Shown piece by piece: positions 1 to 9,771 of a DNA stretch of 64,000 bases. The stretch's first letter is position 1; every line of letters starts with the position of its first letter. The notes beneath the pieces were generated by a model. It saw only the letters and a list, made by a program, of their open reading frames with translations. It had not been told where the DNA came from and did no database searches. The stretch spans positions 10,477-74,476 of the forward strand of contig JBEBRW010000023.1 of NCBI GenBank assembly GCA_040394635.1, in the 5' to 3' direction. The translations under genes and the position numbers were made by a program. Source of the DNA: UBA5239 sp040394635 (GTDB lineage: Bacteria; Verrucomicrobiota; Lentisphaeria; Victivallales; Victivallaceae).

Positions 1-520
1 GTTTTGGAGTCCGCATAACGGCGACACAAGTGAAGCCAATCCACTATGGTCCTTGAAATTGAAACGAGAAAAATATCTTTCGGATTTAAAAATCGCACAG
101 TGTACCGGCTGGAATGTGGCCCCGAACCCCAGTGACTGGGTGGCCGCGGAATCCTACGGGGCTACGATTACTACACTCACGCCGGGTGCTATTAATTTCA
201 AAGGCAAGTGGTGGTATACCAATTATTATGGCGTGCACAGGCAGCCATCCCATGTCGTTTATATTGCCTGCAGCCGTACGAAAGGCAGTGCACCGATTTT
301 TCAGACGAGCAGATTATCCTACAAGGTGGATGCTTATCATGGCGCAATTCACCTGATCCATCTGAAACGTGCGAATGGTATTTTTATGGACGGTCATGTG
401 GAAGCCATGTCTGAAACGCAAATTCGCAAAAGTGAATTCTATTGGTCGGGATGGGACGGAAAATACCTTGACGCCGTAGTGAATGCCATGTATCCCAATG
501 TTTCCGGCAATGGATTTTAA
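1..520 (+). CDS. Pseudopilin (H-X9-DG type), C-terminal part, 5' truncated
   Basis: The reading frame is open from base 2, so the gene begins left of the window; no start is assigned. About 172 residues are visible. The C-terminal segment HLKRANGIFMDGH has His followed by nine residues and Asp-Gly, the H-X9-DG signature of the C-terminal domain of prepilin-type proteins in Lentisphaerota and Planctomycetota. The N-terminal cleavage/methylation helix would lie outside the window. Family members are inner-membrane pseudopilins processed by prepilin peptidase; their cargo or function is unknown. The gene ends 27 bases before the next secreted protein on the same strand, the same pseudopilin-then-secreted-protein order seen elsewhere in the window. 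Confidence 0.8.
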   Translation, partial: FWSPHNGDTSEANPLWSLKLKREKYLSDLKIAQCTGWNVAPNPSDWVAAESYGATITTLTPGAINFKGKWWYTNYYGVHRQPSHVVYIACSRTKGSAPIFQTSRLSYKVDAYHGAIHLIHLKRANGIFMDGHVEAMSETQIRKSEFYWSGWDGKYLDAVVNAMYPNVSGNGF

Positions 521-547
521 TTCGAATATCAATAAAAGGACCGTATC

Positions 548-2301
548 ATGCTGAAAAAAATCTCTATTTTAATTTTGCTCGCCGCTGCAGTTTTTGCTTA
601 TGCGGAAAATCCATTGGGGGGACAACCCAACAAGAAACTGATTCGCTTTGGTTGGGAAGATATTACTGCCTCCAGTTTGTTGCAAAAAGTCAAGATATTC
701 GAAGAACGTTCGCCTTTTGACGGGGTCGGCATTCTTCTTCAGGGCAAAATCCCGGACAGCAAAACAGTAGTAACGCCACGTTTTATTTTCGATACCAAAA
801 ATCCGTGGCAATACGAATGGTTTCAGGACGATGTGGAGAAACTCAAAAAAGTCAAATTCACTAAATTTACCGATAACTTCCTGTATGCTTCATCCCGTCC
901 CGGTGGCGCGGATTGGTTTGACGACGAAGCCTGGGCGGTTGTCGTCAATAACTTCAGAATCATGGCTAGGATCGCCAGGGAAACCGGCTGCAAGGGCATT
1001 ACCTTTGACCCCGAACATTATGCGGCCAACTCCAAAACCCAATTCGACTACAGCCCCCTGACCGGACATTCCTGGGATGAGACCTGGGAGAAAGCGTGTC
1101 AGCGCGGACGCGAGGTTGCCTCAGCCATTTCCGCAGAATATCCGGAATGCAAATTCATGGGATTCTTCTGGCTCAGCTATGCTTATGACGGCGCAATGTC
1201 GCGCAACCCTTACGAAGCCATGGCACATCATGCCAAGGGATTATATGTCGCATTCATCAATGGCATGTACGACAATTGCGGCGCCATGAGTTTTGTCGAC
1301 GGTTACGAAGAACATGGCTATCTCTCTAAAATACCGGAGGATTACCAGCAGATTGTTTACCGTTACCAGAAAATTCTGCCGAAATTGCTGACACCGGAAA
1401 ACCGTCTCAAATATCATGCGAAAACTTCACTCGCCATAGCGGTATATCTGGACGGATATTTCATTACCCCCAACACGACTCACTGGAATATGATGCCGGG
1501 CGTGCCGCTGGAAAATGTCGAAGAACGTTTTGCCTTATTGACCCGCAATATGAAACTGGCTTTTGAGGCCGCCGATGAATATGTCTGGATATGGGAAGAA
1601 CGCGGCAGCTTCTGGCCCCGTTACAATATGACGGTTCATAACTACAAGGTCAAACTGTGGGAACAGCACGTTCCCGGCATTACTGAAATGTTCCGTACTG
1701 TGAAAGACCCGCGTCCGGCCGCCGCCGTACGTGTTGCAAGGAAAAGAAATACAACCTGGTTCGCAACGGCGACTTTGAAAATCTCAACCCGCATTGGAAT
1801 CAGCCGTCGGCAGACGGACATCAGCCCATGAATGTTTATGGCTGGTCCTACTGGAGTGCCGACAAAGAAACCCCTGCCTTGAAAATCGAACCCGGCGCAG
1901 GAATAAAAGGTTCTCACGCGCTCTCTGGCGCAAGTGTCCTGAAAACGGCGGTGGCCAGTCAGAAAATCTCAGTCAAACCCGGCGAACACTATCTGGTCCG
2001 GGGTTATGCCCGTACGGAGGGTAACGGCAAAGCGCAGATGCGGATATTCTGGCAGCATCTGCCCGGCAAATGGCTTTGGGATAATCTGACGCCGATCATT
2101 ACGCTCAATGCTGAACCTGGCCCTGACGGCTGGATGGAATTCCTGGAATACGTGGTGATTCCTCCCCGTATTACGGACATGGGGATCATTTTGGATTTTC
2201 CCCCGTTGCGCTCGGGGGTAGATAAGGTGTATTATGATAATATCCAGGCATACAAGATAAGTGAGGCGCCAGCCAATACTCAGCCTGAAGCAAAACCTTA
2301 G
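548..2301 (+). CDS. Secreted TIM-barrel-like protein with C-terminal jelly-roll domain, frameshifted
   Basis: The start ATG at 548 has AAAGGA eight bases upstream. The N-terminus is a signal peptide ending near AYA-EN (residue about 20). Residues 30-390 resemble a clan GH-A or TIM-barrel fold (GITFDPEHY, WIWEERGSFW), but no exact family is recognised. The frame used to about 1735 runs on to 1831 as unlikely residues, whereas the -1 frame from about 1741 reads EKKYNLVRNGDFENL, a typical start of a CBM4/9-like jelly-roll domain, and continues to 2301. A single-base deletion near the A-rich stretch at 1737-1749 would explain this. It is either a real inactivating mutation or a sequence error; no canonical slippery heptamer was seen. 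It follows the pseudopilin as a likely operon partner and converges on the alpha-galactosidase gene with a 5-base gap. Confidence 0.7.
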
Positions 2302-2306
2302 AGAAA

Positions 2307-4757
2307 TCATTTGACCCGGTAATAGATCAGGCGGGCGGTGCGCGGCTCGGCGATCTGCAGCGGAAGACCCTTTGCTATGAGCTCATGGCCGGTGATTGAC
2401 TGCGGCGCAAAGGAGTTGTCGGCGTCTTCGAGCAAGTATTCACGATCCGGGTCGAGGCCGCGCAGGCGAAAGCTGCCGGCGCTGTACAAACTGTTTGCAC
2501 CGCGGAAGACGGTGACAATGCCTCGGCCGAGGTCCGGCCGGTCGAACTGCATCACCGTCCAGGCACCAGCGTCCTCCGCGTGAAACGCCGAAATCTCATA
2601 ATAATCGCCGGTGAAACATTCCCGGGCGCGTTTGTATTCCTCCAGGTGCTTTTTCAGCCACTCATGCGGGTACGGCATATCGAGTTTGTTGGCCACATAG
2701 GTGAAATAATGCACCACCATGCCCGGCCCCATCGACGCCCGGAAATTATAGGTGTCGCCTCCCTGCTGGTCCTGTGTGCCGAAGCTGAACAGCGGCAGGT
2801 ATTCGGAGAGCCCGGCAACGTGGGTCAACTGCCACTCCGGATCGAAGCCCGGGAAGCACTCCATATCGCACGCCCACAGCGGAGTGCTGTAGCGCATCAG
2901 TCTATAATCCAGCCGCCGTCCGCCGCCCGCACAGTTATCGATCATCAGGTGAGGGAATTTTTCGCGCAGCGAATGCCAGAGTTTATAGAGCCCGGCCACG
3001 TAGCGGATTTCGGTTATCCCCCGGCGGTCCGGCGCATCGTTAAGCCGCCACGCTTCCAGCGGCGAAATATTGAAATCCTGCCGGAACCAGTCCAGCGAAT
3101 TTTCTTCGATCAGGTCCGCAATGGTATCGAAACAATATTGCCAGGCATCGGGATCGCCCAGGTTCAGCAAACTGTTGTCGCCGATCGACGGCGCACAGAG
3201 GTAGCGCTCCGGGTGTTCCCGGAAATTACAGCAGTTTTTGACCGCGCGCTCCGGCTCCATCCACAGCAATTGTTTCATTCCGGCGGCATGGCTGGCGGCG
3301 GCGACTTTTTTCAGTTTATCCGGCAGGATGGACGGGTTGAAAACCCAGTCGCCGGTATTCGAGCCCCAGGTCGAATCGAATTCGCTGAGACTGTACGATC
3401 CGGGCGGGCCGTACCAGCCGGCGTCGATCCAATGGCATTCGAACGGAATTTCACGCTCGGCGATGTTGGCGATGCGCTGCAGGTGCTCATCCTCGGTCAT
3501 GCCGCCCCAGCTGATCACGCAGATGGGCGGAGTCGCCACCTTGCCGTCGATACGCGCCGCGACCTTCTCCAGAATGAAGCGCCGCCACAGATTCACGCCC
3601 CGCTCGCGCCCGCCGCCCTGCGTACTGAGCACCACCACGGAAGGCAGCTCGATCCGCTCACCCGGCTCCAGCACCGTGTCGATCGATTCGATCCCGGCGT
3701 CAACCCCGACGAGCGGCGAAGCTCCATCCGCTTTGACCCGCGCACTCCATTGCCCGGCCCAGCCGACCGCGAACCGGATATTGTTTTCGCCGTCGGTCAG
3801 GTCGAAGCACGGCAGCCAGTCCACCGAGGGCTTGCCGTCGGTGCCGCCGAAACAATATTCCGCCTCATGATCAAGCACCGCCTGTTCGCGGAAAAATACG
3901 TCGTGAAACGCTTCGGGCATTGGAGCACTCAAATTGAACGACCCTTTTTGCCGGCACAGCGTCAAAACCTTTCTCGATATCACCGATACCGCCAGCGACC
4001 GCACATTGCGAAGCTTGCCGCTGGCTTTGGCAGAGGGATTTTCAAACGCCAGATTCGCCTCAAACAACGGTAAATCGCGGTACAACTTGACCGTCAGCAT
4101 CATCTGCAGCGATTCACTGCCGCCGCTAAACGTAAATAAGGTATGGTCATCCAATTCCTCCTCGCTGCGCTGCCATGGATTGCGGCGGAAAAAATCCATC
4201 GCGCTCATACCGTCGTACTCGAAATCCACCGGCGGCATTGCCGGAAACAGCCCGGTATGTACCTCCCCAATCCGAATCATCCTGCCGGAAACAGTTTCCA
4301 CTACCGGCTCGCACCAGTCGACATTAGCCAGCCCGATACCATCCAATGTTCGGGCCGTCAGCTCAAATGTCCGGGCGCCGTTTAAATCGATCTCACACAA
4401 TACAGGAGCCGAGTCAATGGTCAGCGGCGGTGACTGATAAATTTCTTTTCCGTCCACTTCAATACCGAAGATAATTCGCGGCTTCCTGGCATTTTCCCGT
4501 GTGGCCCGGTTGCAGTCTACTCCGATCACGGCGCGAAACGATTTCAGGGGTTCCGTCGCGCTGACCCGGAGCCGGCTGTTTGCATGGGTGCCCAGCCCGA
4601 ATTCATAGTCTTTGCCGCTCAAATTCAGCGGACCGTCTTTGGTCAGGTTTTCACTGTAGCAGAGTTTGCCCCAGCCCTGCTCCAATACCTCGATATCCAA
4701 CCTGGAATTATCCGTTCCCCGGAGCCAATTGCGCAATCGTTCAATTTCATTGTTCAT
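2307..4757 (-). CDS. Alpha-galactosidase, GH36-like, with N-terminal NPCBM domain
   Basis: Residues 1-150 match an NPCBM-type carbohydrate-binding domain (GLGTHANSRLRV, typical GxHA motif). The rest is a GH36/GH27 clan D enzyme: WIDAGWYG near residue 445, LLWMEPERAV near 480, the nucleophile in DWFRQDFN near 560, and the acid/base candidate in LWACDME near 630. It should release terminal alpha-galactose or a related alpha-linked sugar. There is no signal peptide, so it is probably cytoplasmic. ATG 4757 was preferred over the in-frame ATG at 4796 because AGAAGGG lies just upstream and a TATAAT box (4790-4785) overlaps the longer start. It is divergent from an AraC regulator that is its likely controller. 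Confidence 0.85.
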   Translation of the reverse strand: MNNEIERLRNWLRGTDNSRLDIEVLEQGWGKLCYSENLTKDGPLNLSGKDYEFGLGTHANSRLRVSATEPLKSFRAVIGVDCNRATRENARKPRIIFGIEVDGKEIYQSPPLTIDSAPVLCEIDLNGARTFELTARTLDGIGLANVDWCEPVVETVSGRMIRIGEVHTGLFPAMPPVDFEYDGMSAMDFFRRNPWQRSEEELDDHTLFTFSGGSESLQMMLTVKLYRDLPLFEANLAFENPSAKASGKLRNVRSLAVSVISRKVLTLCRQKGSFNLSAPMPEAFHDVFFREQAVLDHEAEYCFGGTDGKPSVDWLPCFDLTDGENNIRFAVGWAGQWSARVKADGASPLVGVDAGIESIDTVLEPGERIELPSVVVLSTQGGGRERGVNLWRRFILEKVAARIDGKVATPPICVISWGGMTEDEHLQRIANIAEREIPFECHWIDAGWYGPPGSYSLSEFDSTWGSNTGDWVFNPSILPDKLKKVAAASHAAGMKQLLWMEPERAVKNCCNFREHPERYLCAPSIGDNSLLNLGDPDAWQYCFDTIADLIEENSLDWFRQDFNISPLEAWRLNDAPDRRGITEIRYVAGLYKLWHSLREKFPHLMIDNCAGGGRRLDYRLMRYSTPLWACDMECFPGFDPEWQLTHVAGLSEYLPLFSFGTQDQQGGDTYNFRASMGPGMVVHYFTYVANKLDMPYPHEWLKKHLEEYKRARECFTGDYYEISAFHAEDAGAWTVMQFDRPDLGRGIVTVFRGANSLYSAGSFRLRGLDPDREYLLEDADNSFAPQSITGHELIAKGLPLQIAEPRTARLIYYRVK

Positions 4758-4863
4758 AACTGTACCCTTCTGGTTTTGGGTTTTATTATACAACATGCTT
4801 GCAATTTCAGCTATGTAAGATATTGTTTAAAATATGTAATAAATCACTTTTCTATGAGTTTTC
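4758..4863. promoter_or_regulatory. Divergent promoter region between alpha-galactosidase and AraC genes
   Basis: On the minus strand a perfect TATAAT box is read at 4790-4785, about 28 bases before the alpha-galactosidase start; no good -35 box matches it, which fits an activator-dependent promoter. On the plus strand TTGCAA (4799-4804), a 16-base spacer and TATTGT (4821-4826) form a weak promoter candidate for the AraC gene. The whole region is AT-rich. An AraC-type binding site is expected here but no direct repeat is clear enough to name. Confidence 0.4.
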
Positions 4864-5703
4864 ATGGCAAATATTATGGAATTATCCGGTATTACGGTTC
4901 TGAATTTTGAATTCTTCAGCGGCGATGTCACGCCGATAGCGGCGGATCATTGTACCGGCTGGCGGCAGCTGCCGTTTTACGTGCTGGTCAATAACCACGG
5001 TACTTTCAGCAAAGTGGAGACGCCGGAGAAAAACTACCGGGTCAACGACGGCGAAAGTTATGTGTTGCAGCCGAACCGCCTCCACCGGCTGACGACCCTC
5101 GGCGGCGATGCACCGGTTTCGATTTGGTGCCATTTCCGGCTGACACTGTATCAGGGAATCGATTTCGTTGAATTCTTCGAGCTGCCCGATAAATTCAAGC
5201 CGCCGGTGTCGGACCGCATCCGCGAATACTGCCGCGTACTGGTCTCGGACAAACCTGCCGACCCGCTGCTCCGGCTGCTGCACCTGAAAACCGCCGGGTT
5301 CACGCTTGCAAATGAGATTCTGCGGCATTGCACGCAGCGTTCCGGGGCCGATGAGAAAATCAGTTTGTTGAACCGTCTGTCACCGGCGATCGACTACATG
5401 AGCCGCCATTACCGCAGCCGCCCGTGTCTGGGGGAAGTGGCGCGCCGGGTCAATCTCTCCGAATCGCGCTTTACGGTGCTGTTCAAACAAATCATGCACG
5501 TTTCGCCGGGCGAATACTGGCAGTCGCTGCGGATGATGAAGGCGCAGGAAATGCTCTACCGGGCGGAGTCGACCGTCGAGGAAACGGCGGCGGAACTGGG
5601 TTTTTACGACGTTTTCCACTTCAGCCGCCAGTACAAGAAAAAATTCGGCATGACCCCGGCGGAGTTCCTGCGCCGCCGCCTGCGCAGCGATTCGCCGTTC
5701 TAG
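4864..5703 (+). CDS. AraC family transcriptional regulator
   Basis: This 279-residue protein has an N-terminal cupin-like sensor region (residues 20-110, with QPNRLHRLT typical of AraC sugar sensors) and a C-terminal double helix-turn-helix (about 175-275). The latter includes LGEVARRVNLSESRFTVLFK and the hallmark second part ending in FSRQYKKKFGMTPAEFLRR. It is divergently placed from the GH36 alpha-galactosidase and most likely activates it when an alpha-galactoside is bound. The start at 4864 lacks a strong ribosome site; ATG 4876 is an alternative. The gene ends 66 bases before the next plus-strand gene, which has its own promoter candidate. Confidence 0.88.
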   Translation: MANIMELSGITVLNFEFFSGDVTPIAADHCTGWRQLPFYVLVNNHGTFSKVETPEKNYRVNDGESYVLQPNRLHRLTTLGGDAPVSIWCHFRLTLYQGIDFVEFFELPDKFKPPVSDRIREYCRVLVSDKPADPLLRLLHLKTAGFTLANEILRHCTQRSGADEKISLLNRLSPAIDYMSRHYRSRPCLGEVARRVNLSESRFTVLFKQIMHVSPGEYWQSLRMMKAQEMLYRAESTVEETAAELGFYDVFHFSRQYKKKFGMTPAEFLRRRLRSDSPF

Positions 5704-5708
5704 CAAAG

Positions 5709-5736
5709 TTGATTTCTGTAATTGCGGTGCTAATGT
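5709..5736 (+). promoter_or_regulatory. Promoter candidate for the small secreted protein
   Basis: TTGATT (5709-5714), a 16-base spacer and TAATGT (5731-5736) lie just after the AraC stop and 34 bases before the ATG at 5770. The match is moderate. AAGGAGG follows at 5757-5763 as a full-strength ribosome binding site. Confidence 0.35.
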
Positions 5737-5769
5737 AAAGTATCTACACCAAATCAAGGAGGTTGAGTT

Positions 5770-6312
5770 ATGAAATTTGCTGGAATCATTGCAATGCTGC
5801 TGATGGGATGCGCGGTATTTGCCGGCGACATCAAGATCAACGGAGAGTTCAAACAGGTCAAGGATGGCGCGGCGGTCGGTTGGGTTCAGAACAAAGGCGA
5901 ATGGGCCAAGCCCTACGGTACCGTCAAACTCATTCAGATCACCGAAGCCGATGGCGATGTGGAAAATGCGCTTCAGGTGACCAGTACCGAACAGCGGACG
6001 GACGTATATTTCGGCACCAACTTTCCGGCCAGGGCCGGTGAGATTTATGAAATTGAAGCCAAGGTCAAAGGTACCGGCAGTATCAGGCTGGGCTTTTACG
6101 TCTACGACGAAAAAGGCGGCTTTATCGGCAACCAATCCCTGGTTCACAAGGTAAGTGCCGATTTCAAAGAGCACAAAGTCAAAATTGACGTGAAAGACGT
6201 TCAGCCGAAAGAAGGAGATCTGAAGAAAGCCGCGAGCATCCGTTTCTACTTCAGTTCCGAAGCCAATTCCGACATCATCGTCAAAGAAATCGAAGTCGAC
6301 AAAGAAGACTGA
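5770..6312 (+). CDS. Small secreted beta-sandwich protein (carbohydrate-binding-like)
   Basis: The 180-residue product starts with a signal peptide (MKFAGIIAMLLMGCAVFAG, cleaved near residue 19). The mature part is rich in beta strand and has the EIYEIEAKVKGTGSIRLGFYVYD pattern seen in jelly-roll carbohydrate-binding domains of the CBM4/9 or CBM22 kind, though no family can be fixed. AAGGAGG precedes the ATG with ideal spacing. The gene stands alone between the AraC regulator and a strong terminator. A role in binding glycans in the periplasm or at the cell surface is inferred, not shown; there is no catalytic domain. Confidence 0.65.
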   Translation: MKFAGIIAMLLMGCAVFAGDIKINGEFKQVKDGAAVGWVQNKGEWAKPYGTVKLIQITEADGDVENALQVTSTEQRTDVYFGTNFPARAGEIYEIEAKVKGTGSIRLGFYVYDEKGGFIGNQSLVHKVSADFKEHKVKIDVKDVQPKEGDLKKAASIRFYFSSEANSDIIVKEIEVDKED

Positions 6313-6342
6313 TCCTTTTTTCTATCCGCAAAAACACGAAAG

Positions 6343-6382
6343 CCATTGACGGTTGATTTCGGCCGTCAATGGAATTTTTTTT
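6343..6382 (+). terminator. Rho-independent terminator
   Basis: The perfect 10-base arms CCATTGACGG (6343-6352) and CCGTCAATGG (6363-6372) enclose a 10-base loop and are followed by AA and eight T residues. It ends the 5770-6312 transcript and lies just before the 3' end of the convergent gene. On the minus strand there is no comparable T-run, so it should work in the plus direction only. Confidence 0.88.
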
Positions 6383-6400
6383 GAAGATTAAGAATTACGG

Positions 6401-9022
6401 TCAGCGGCCGTCCGGGAGCGCCTGGCCCGGCAGGATACCGGCGTCCTGGCCCTGGACCGCTACCGCGACTTTGCGTTCGCGCCATTCGGAGGCGGAGATC
6501 AGCTTCCAGTCCGGCAGGGTGTCGGTGTAGGCGATCAGCGGCTCGTTGGTCACGGCAAGCGAACCGTCTCCGGGTGGCGTTACCGGGTCGAGGCGCCAGG
6601 TGGTGATCTCCTTCACGCCGCGCAACCCGGAAACATTGACCGGAGGGCTTTTCTGTACGACGTGCATGCCGCCTTCCTTGTGGTCGAGCGCCCACATGAC
6701 GATGGCATAGCGCGGTCCGTTTGCATCCTCGGATTCCTTTTCCAGCACATATGCTTCGAGGCCGTTGTCGGGATCGGCCATGCCGGTGAGTTTGCGGCCG
6801 CGCATCGCGTCAGTGGAGGCGGCGAACGCCAGCAGCCGCAGTTTCGGCTGCCAGTTCAGGTCAAAGAGCCCCACATACAGGAGATTGGTCACTTCCTGGA
6901 AGTCACGCGCCAGGAAATAAGTCACGCTCTCCAGATCCTGCAGAAAGAGGTTGCGGGCAAAGAGTTTGACGATGTCGCCGGGGTGGCCGTAGCATGATTC
7001 TTCGCTGTTGTGCAGCGGTTTATCCGGATAACCGCGCTTTTTGCGCTCGGCGCGCATCCAGTCGGCAAATTCCCATTTGGGCGGGGTCCAGGTATAGTGC
7101 AGCGAGTAACCATCGAAATACTGGTCGATTCCGGCGTCGAAGGTGCGTTCGACCCATGCCCGGCCGCGGCCCTGCGCCCGGTCGCGCTCCACACTGGCCC
7201 AGGTGCCGCCGAAGCCGAGGAACGGAATATTTTTGCCGGGGTAGGCTTTGTCGATGGCTTCGCGGGTCATTTTCGCCTCGGTCGCGTAGTCCTCCGGGGT
7301 GCTGTCGCCGACCCACCAGACGTGGGAGGCGTCCACTTCGTTGGCCAGCTCGATGGAGTGGATCATATCCGCCGGAACATGCTCAAAAAGTTCCTTCAGA
7401 TAATCGCGGTACAGCGGGTAATATTCGGGTTTGCAGGCCGCGAGTTTGTTGCCTTTGCCCTTGCCATACTGGGCAGGGGGATAACCCACAGTCAGCATCA
7501 GCTTCATGCCGTATTTTTTCGCCAGCGCCATTTCATAATCCAGCTGGCGGTAATCGAATGTGCCGGGCGTGCCCCCCAGGCGGTGCCAGCAGGGCTCGGC
7601 GGTGCGCAGAAATTCCACTCCGGCACGCGCCAGCAGCTCCATGGCGGCGGCAGTCTGCTCCTCATCCGTGCCCACCACGACGAACGGTTTTTCGATGCCG
7701 TGCAGGCCGAAACGCTGGTGTTTCCGGGCGGCGAGTTTCGCCGGGTCGGGCAGGGGCCGGAGCATGATCTTGCGGCGGGTTTCTTCGGCGGTGGTGCCGC
7801 TCCATTGTTCGTTGGTATTGGCAAGTTTGGCGGGATAGGTTTTCATCTGGATTTCATAAATGGCCCGGCGAAAATTCTCGCGTCGTTCGGCATCGTTACC
7901 GGCCTTCGGCAGGCCCTTCCACGGGGAGCCGGGCGGGCGGTTGCCGCGCGGGTTCCAGGCGGGGTCCGGGCTGATGGCGATGGCGTCCAGAAATACCCGC
8001 ACCGTTTCCGAATTCGGCAGCGGCTGGGCGGCAATGATTTTCAGCGTGTGTTTGCCGGGCTCTGCGAATGCTTTGGTCATGGCTTTGGTCCAGTAAAAAA
8101 AGGCCTGCGGATGATTGAAACCGTGCGGGCTGCTGATCGTCTTGCGCCCGGCCAGGTTGACCGGCTTTTCGTTGTCCCACTGAATCGAATACGGCGAGGC
8201 CCACGAGACATTCAGCGGCGTGGAGGCCATCCAGACGTGATACAAGCCGGGTGCCGGAATTTCGAGCTCGTACTCGGCGAAGTATCCGTCCGCCTCAGCC
8301 TTTTTGTTGATATTGAAATACATGCCGCCGGACGCGCCCTGGCCCTTTTCGTTCAGAAACGGCACATTGGCCGCGGGCGTGAGATTGGTGCGGTCGGGCA
8401 GTTCGCATTCGCGCCAGACCGGGGCATTTTTCGGCGGCTGCGGCAGGCCGTGTCCGGGAGCTCCGGCGGGGCGGTTGCCGGCGGGAATATATTTCAAGTT
8501 CGAAGTCAGTGCCAGTGCATCGACAAAGACCACGATTTTGCCGTCGGAAGCGCGCGGCGCCCCGGCCTCGATACGCAGCGTCTGCACCCCGGCTTTGTCG
8601 AAGGTCTGTACGCCCGCGTCGTGCCAGAAAAAGAACTGTTCATTTCTGCCACGCCCGTACGGAATTCCGGAGTATTTCCTGCCGGCCATGTCGATGCGCT
8701 CCTCGCGCCCAAGCCAGCCGATCGAATAGGTGGAGGCCCACCCAGTCACCAGCGGCGTCGAAGCGATCCAGAGACGGTACTCGCCCGGCGCGGGGACGTC
8801 GAATTCGTATTCGGCGAAGCGAACCGGATGTTTCGAGTCCGGGGCCGCTTCATTTTTCAGGTACATGCCGCCGGACGCGCCCGCGGCTCCGCCGTCCGAG
8901 AGCGCCGCCAGCCCCGGTGCGAAATTGCTCGCCCGCGCCTCCTCGCCCTCGACCCAGATCAACTCGGCGGCGCCGAGTGACAACAAACTCAAAATTCCGA
9001 CAAATAACAAAGGCAATTTCAT
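6401..9022 (-). CDS. Secreted clan GH-A glycoside hydrolase with two N-terminal binding domains
   Basis: The start is ATG 9022 with GGGAG upstream; it gives the signal peptide MKLPLLFVGILSLLSLGAA. Two repeated beta-sandwich modules follow. Each begins with an acidic VEGEEA or WRECELP stretch, contains a GASGGMY motif, and ends with the closely matching RPAGAPGHGLPQ and RPPGSPWKGLPK. They resemble CBM6/malectin-like domains. A TIM barrel covers about residues 430-760. ELANEVDASHVWW near 560 holds the Asn-Glu acid/base pair and HNSEESCYG near 673 the candidate nucleophile Glu, as in clan GH-A retaining enzymes (GH5, GH39, GH51 or an unassigned family). It is the last gene of the LacI-headed operon, 13 bases after the preceding pseudopilin. 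The substrate is unknown. Confidence 0.78.
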   Translation of the reverse strand: MKLPLLFVGILSLLSLGAAELIWVEGEEARASNFAPGLAALSDGGAAGASGGMYLKNEAAPDSKHPVRFAEYEFDVPAPGEYRLWIASTPLVTGWASTYSIGWLGREERIDMAGRKYSGIPYGRGRNEQFFFWHDAGVQTFDKAGVQTLRIEAGAPRASDGKIVVFVDALALTSNLKYIPAGNRPAGAPGHGLPQPPKNAPVWRECELPDRTNLTPAANVPFLNEKGQGASGGMYFNINKKAEADGYFAEYELEIPAPGLYHVWMASTPLNVSWASPYSIQWDNEKPVNLAGRKTISSPHGFNHPQAFFYWTKAMTKAFAEPGKHTLKIIAAQPLPNSETVRVFLDAIAISPDPAWNPRGNRPPGSPWKGLPKAGNDAERRENFRRAIYEIQMKTYPAKLANTNEQWSGTTAEETRRKIMLRPLPDPAKLAARKHQRFGLHGIEKPFVVVGTDEEQTAAAMELLARAGVEFLRTAEPCWHRLGGTPGTFDYRQLDYEMALAKKYGMKLMLTVGYPPAQYGKGKGNKLAACKPEYYPLYRDYLKELFEHVPADMIHSIELANEVDASHVWWVGDSTPEDYATEAKMTREAIDKAYPGKNIPFLGFGGTWASVERDRAQGRGRAWVERTFDAGIDQYFDGYSLHYTWTPPKWEFADWMRAERKKRGYPDKPLHNSEESCYGHPGDIVKLFARNLFLQDLESVTYFLARDFQEVTNLLYVGLFDLNWQPKLRLLAFAASTDAMRGRKLTGMADPDNGLEAYVLEKESEDANGPRYAIVMWALDHKEGGMHVVQKSPPVNVSGLRGVKEITTWRLDPVTPPGDGSLAVTNEPLIAYTDTLPDWKLISASEWRERKVAVAVQGQDAGILPGQALPDGR

Positions 9023-9035
9023 TCTGATCTCCCAA

Positions 9036-9737
9036 TTAATAAGCATCGGTGGTCTTCCAGTTCAAAAAGAGGTTTTTCGCCGCGGCATCGGAGCTCACGG
9101 ACCCCTGGGTAATGGTGTTGGCATCGATTTTCTGCACGTGACCGTCCAGAATCAGCGTGTTGACTCCGCGGTTGTGCCCGTATTGTTTGCCGAGCAGTGA
9201 TCCGGTAATGGTGTAGACCCCGGCACAACTTTCGTAGGGCAGGTAACTCATATGGGCGTCAAAATCCACGCCGGTTTTCGACGGATGTTTGAATTCGTTG
9301 CGCGTGTGGTACTTCAGCAATTCCGCTCCGCTGGCGTTGGCCAGTTGCGAGATATCGACGCTCTGGGCATAGCTGATCAGGGACTCCATCGGAAATCGCG
9401 GACTGATGCCTACATAGTACCACATGGTTTTGCTGCCCGGGCCGGTACCGGGACAGTAGAAAATCTTCTCCGCCACCGAACGCGTCAGGTACGGCGTCAG
9501 AAAAACCGGCCAGGCGATTTTGGTGGTCTTTTGGAATCCAGCCGCGATAAAATCCTGATAATCATCGGAATAAAACGCGTGAGCGGTCCCGATCTGCCGC
9601 AGGTTATTGAGGCAAGTAGAAGCCTTGGCCGCTTCGCGGGCCTTATTCAGCGCCGGCAGCATCATTGCCGCCAGAATCGCTATGATCGCGATCACAACGA
9701 GCAATTCAACCAATGTGAAAATCTTTTTCCTGTTCAT
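9036..9737 (-). CDS. Pseudopilin, prepilin-type N-terminus with H-X9-DG motif
   Basis: The chosen start is ATG 9737, preceded by AGGAGG at five bases; upstream in-frame codons lack a ribosome site. The protein opens MNRKKIFTLVELLVV, a type III-like prepilin leader with the conserved Glu at +5, followed by a hydrophobic helix (IAIIAILAAMMLPALNKAREAA). The C-terminus has HNRGVNTLILDGH, the exact H-X9-DG spacing. It should be an inner-membrane pseudopilin cut and methylated by prepilin peptidase. It lies between another pseudopilin (34-base gap) and a secreted glycosidase, so it may help assemble or expose that enzyme; this link is inference from gene order. Confidence 0.88.
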   Translation of the reverse strand: MNRKKIFTLVELLVVIAIIAILAAMMLPALNKAREAAKASTCLNNLRQIGTAHAFYSDDYQDFIAAGFQKTTKIAWPVFLTPYLTRSVAEKIFYCPGTGPGSKTMWYYVGISPRFPMESLISYAQSVDISQLANASGAELLKYHTRNEFKHPSKTGVDFDAHMSYLPYESCAGVYTITGSLLGKQYGHNRGVNTLILDGHVQKIDANTITQGSVSSDAAAKNLFLNWKTTDAY

Positions 9738-9771
9738 AAAACCTCCTGAATATGGTACCGGGCTGATTATT

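Noticed and set aside
1737..1749. Programmed -1 frameshifting in the 548-2301 gene
   Set aside because: No X-XXY-YYZ slippery heptamer and no downstream hairpin or pseudoknot was seen; mutation or sequence error is simpler.
7010..8980. A 656-codon open frame on the plus strand
   Set aside because: It is antisense to the secreted clan GH-A enzyme, which has a signal peptide and catalytic motifs; the antisense frame has neither.
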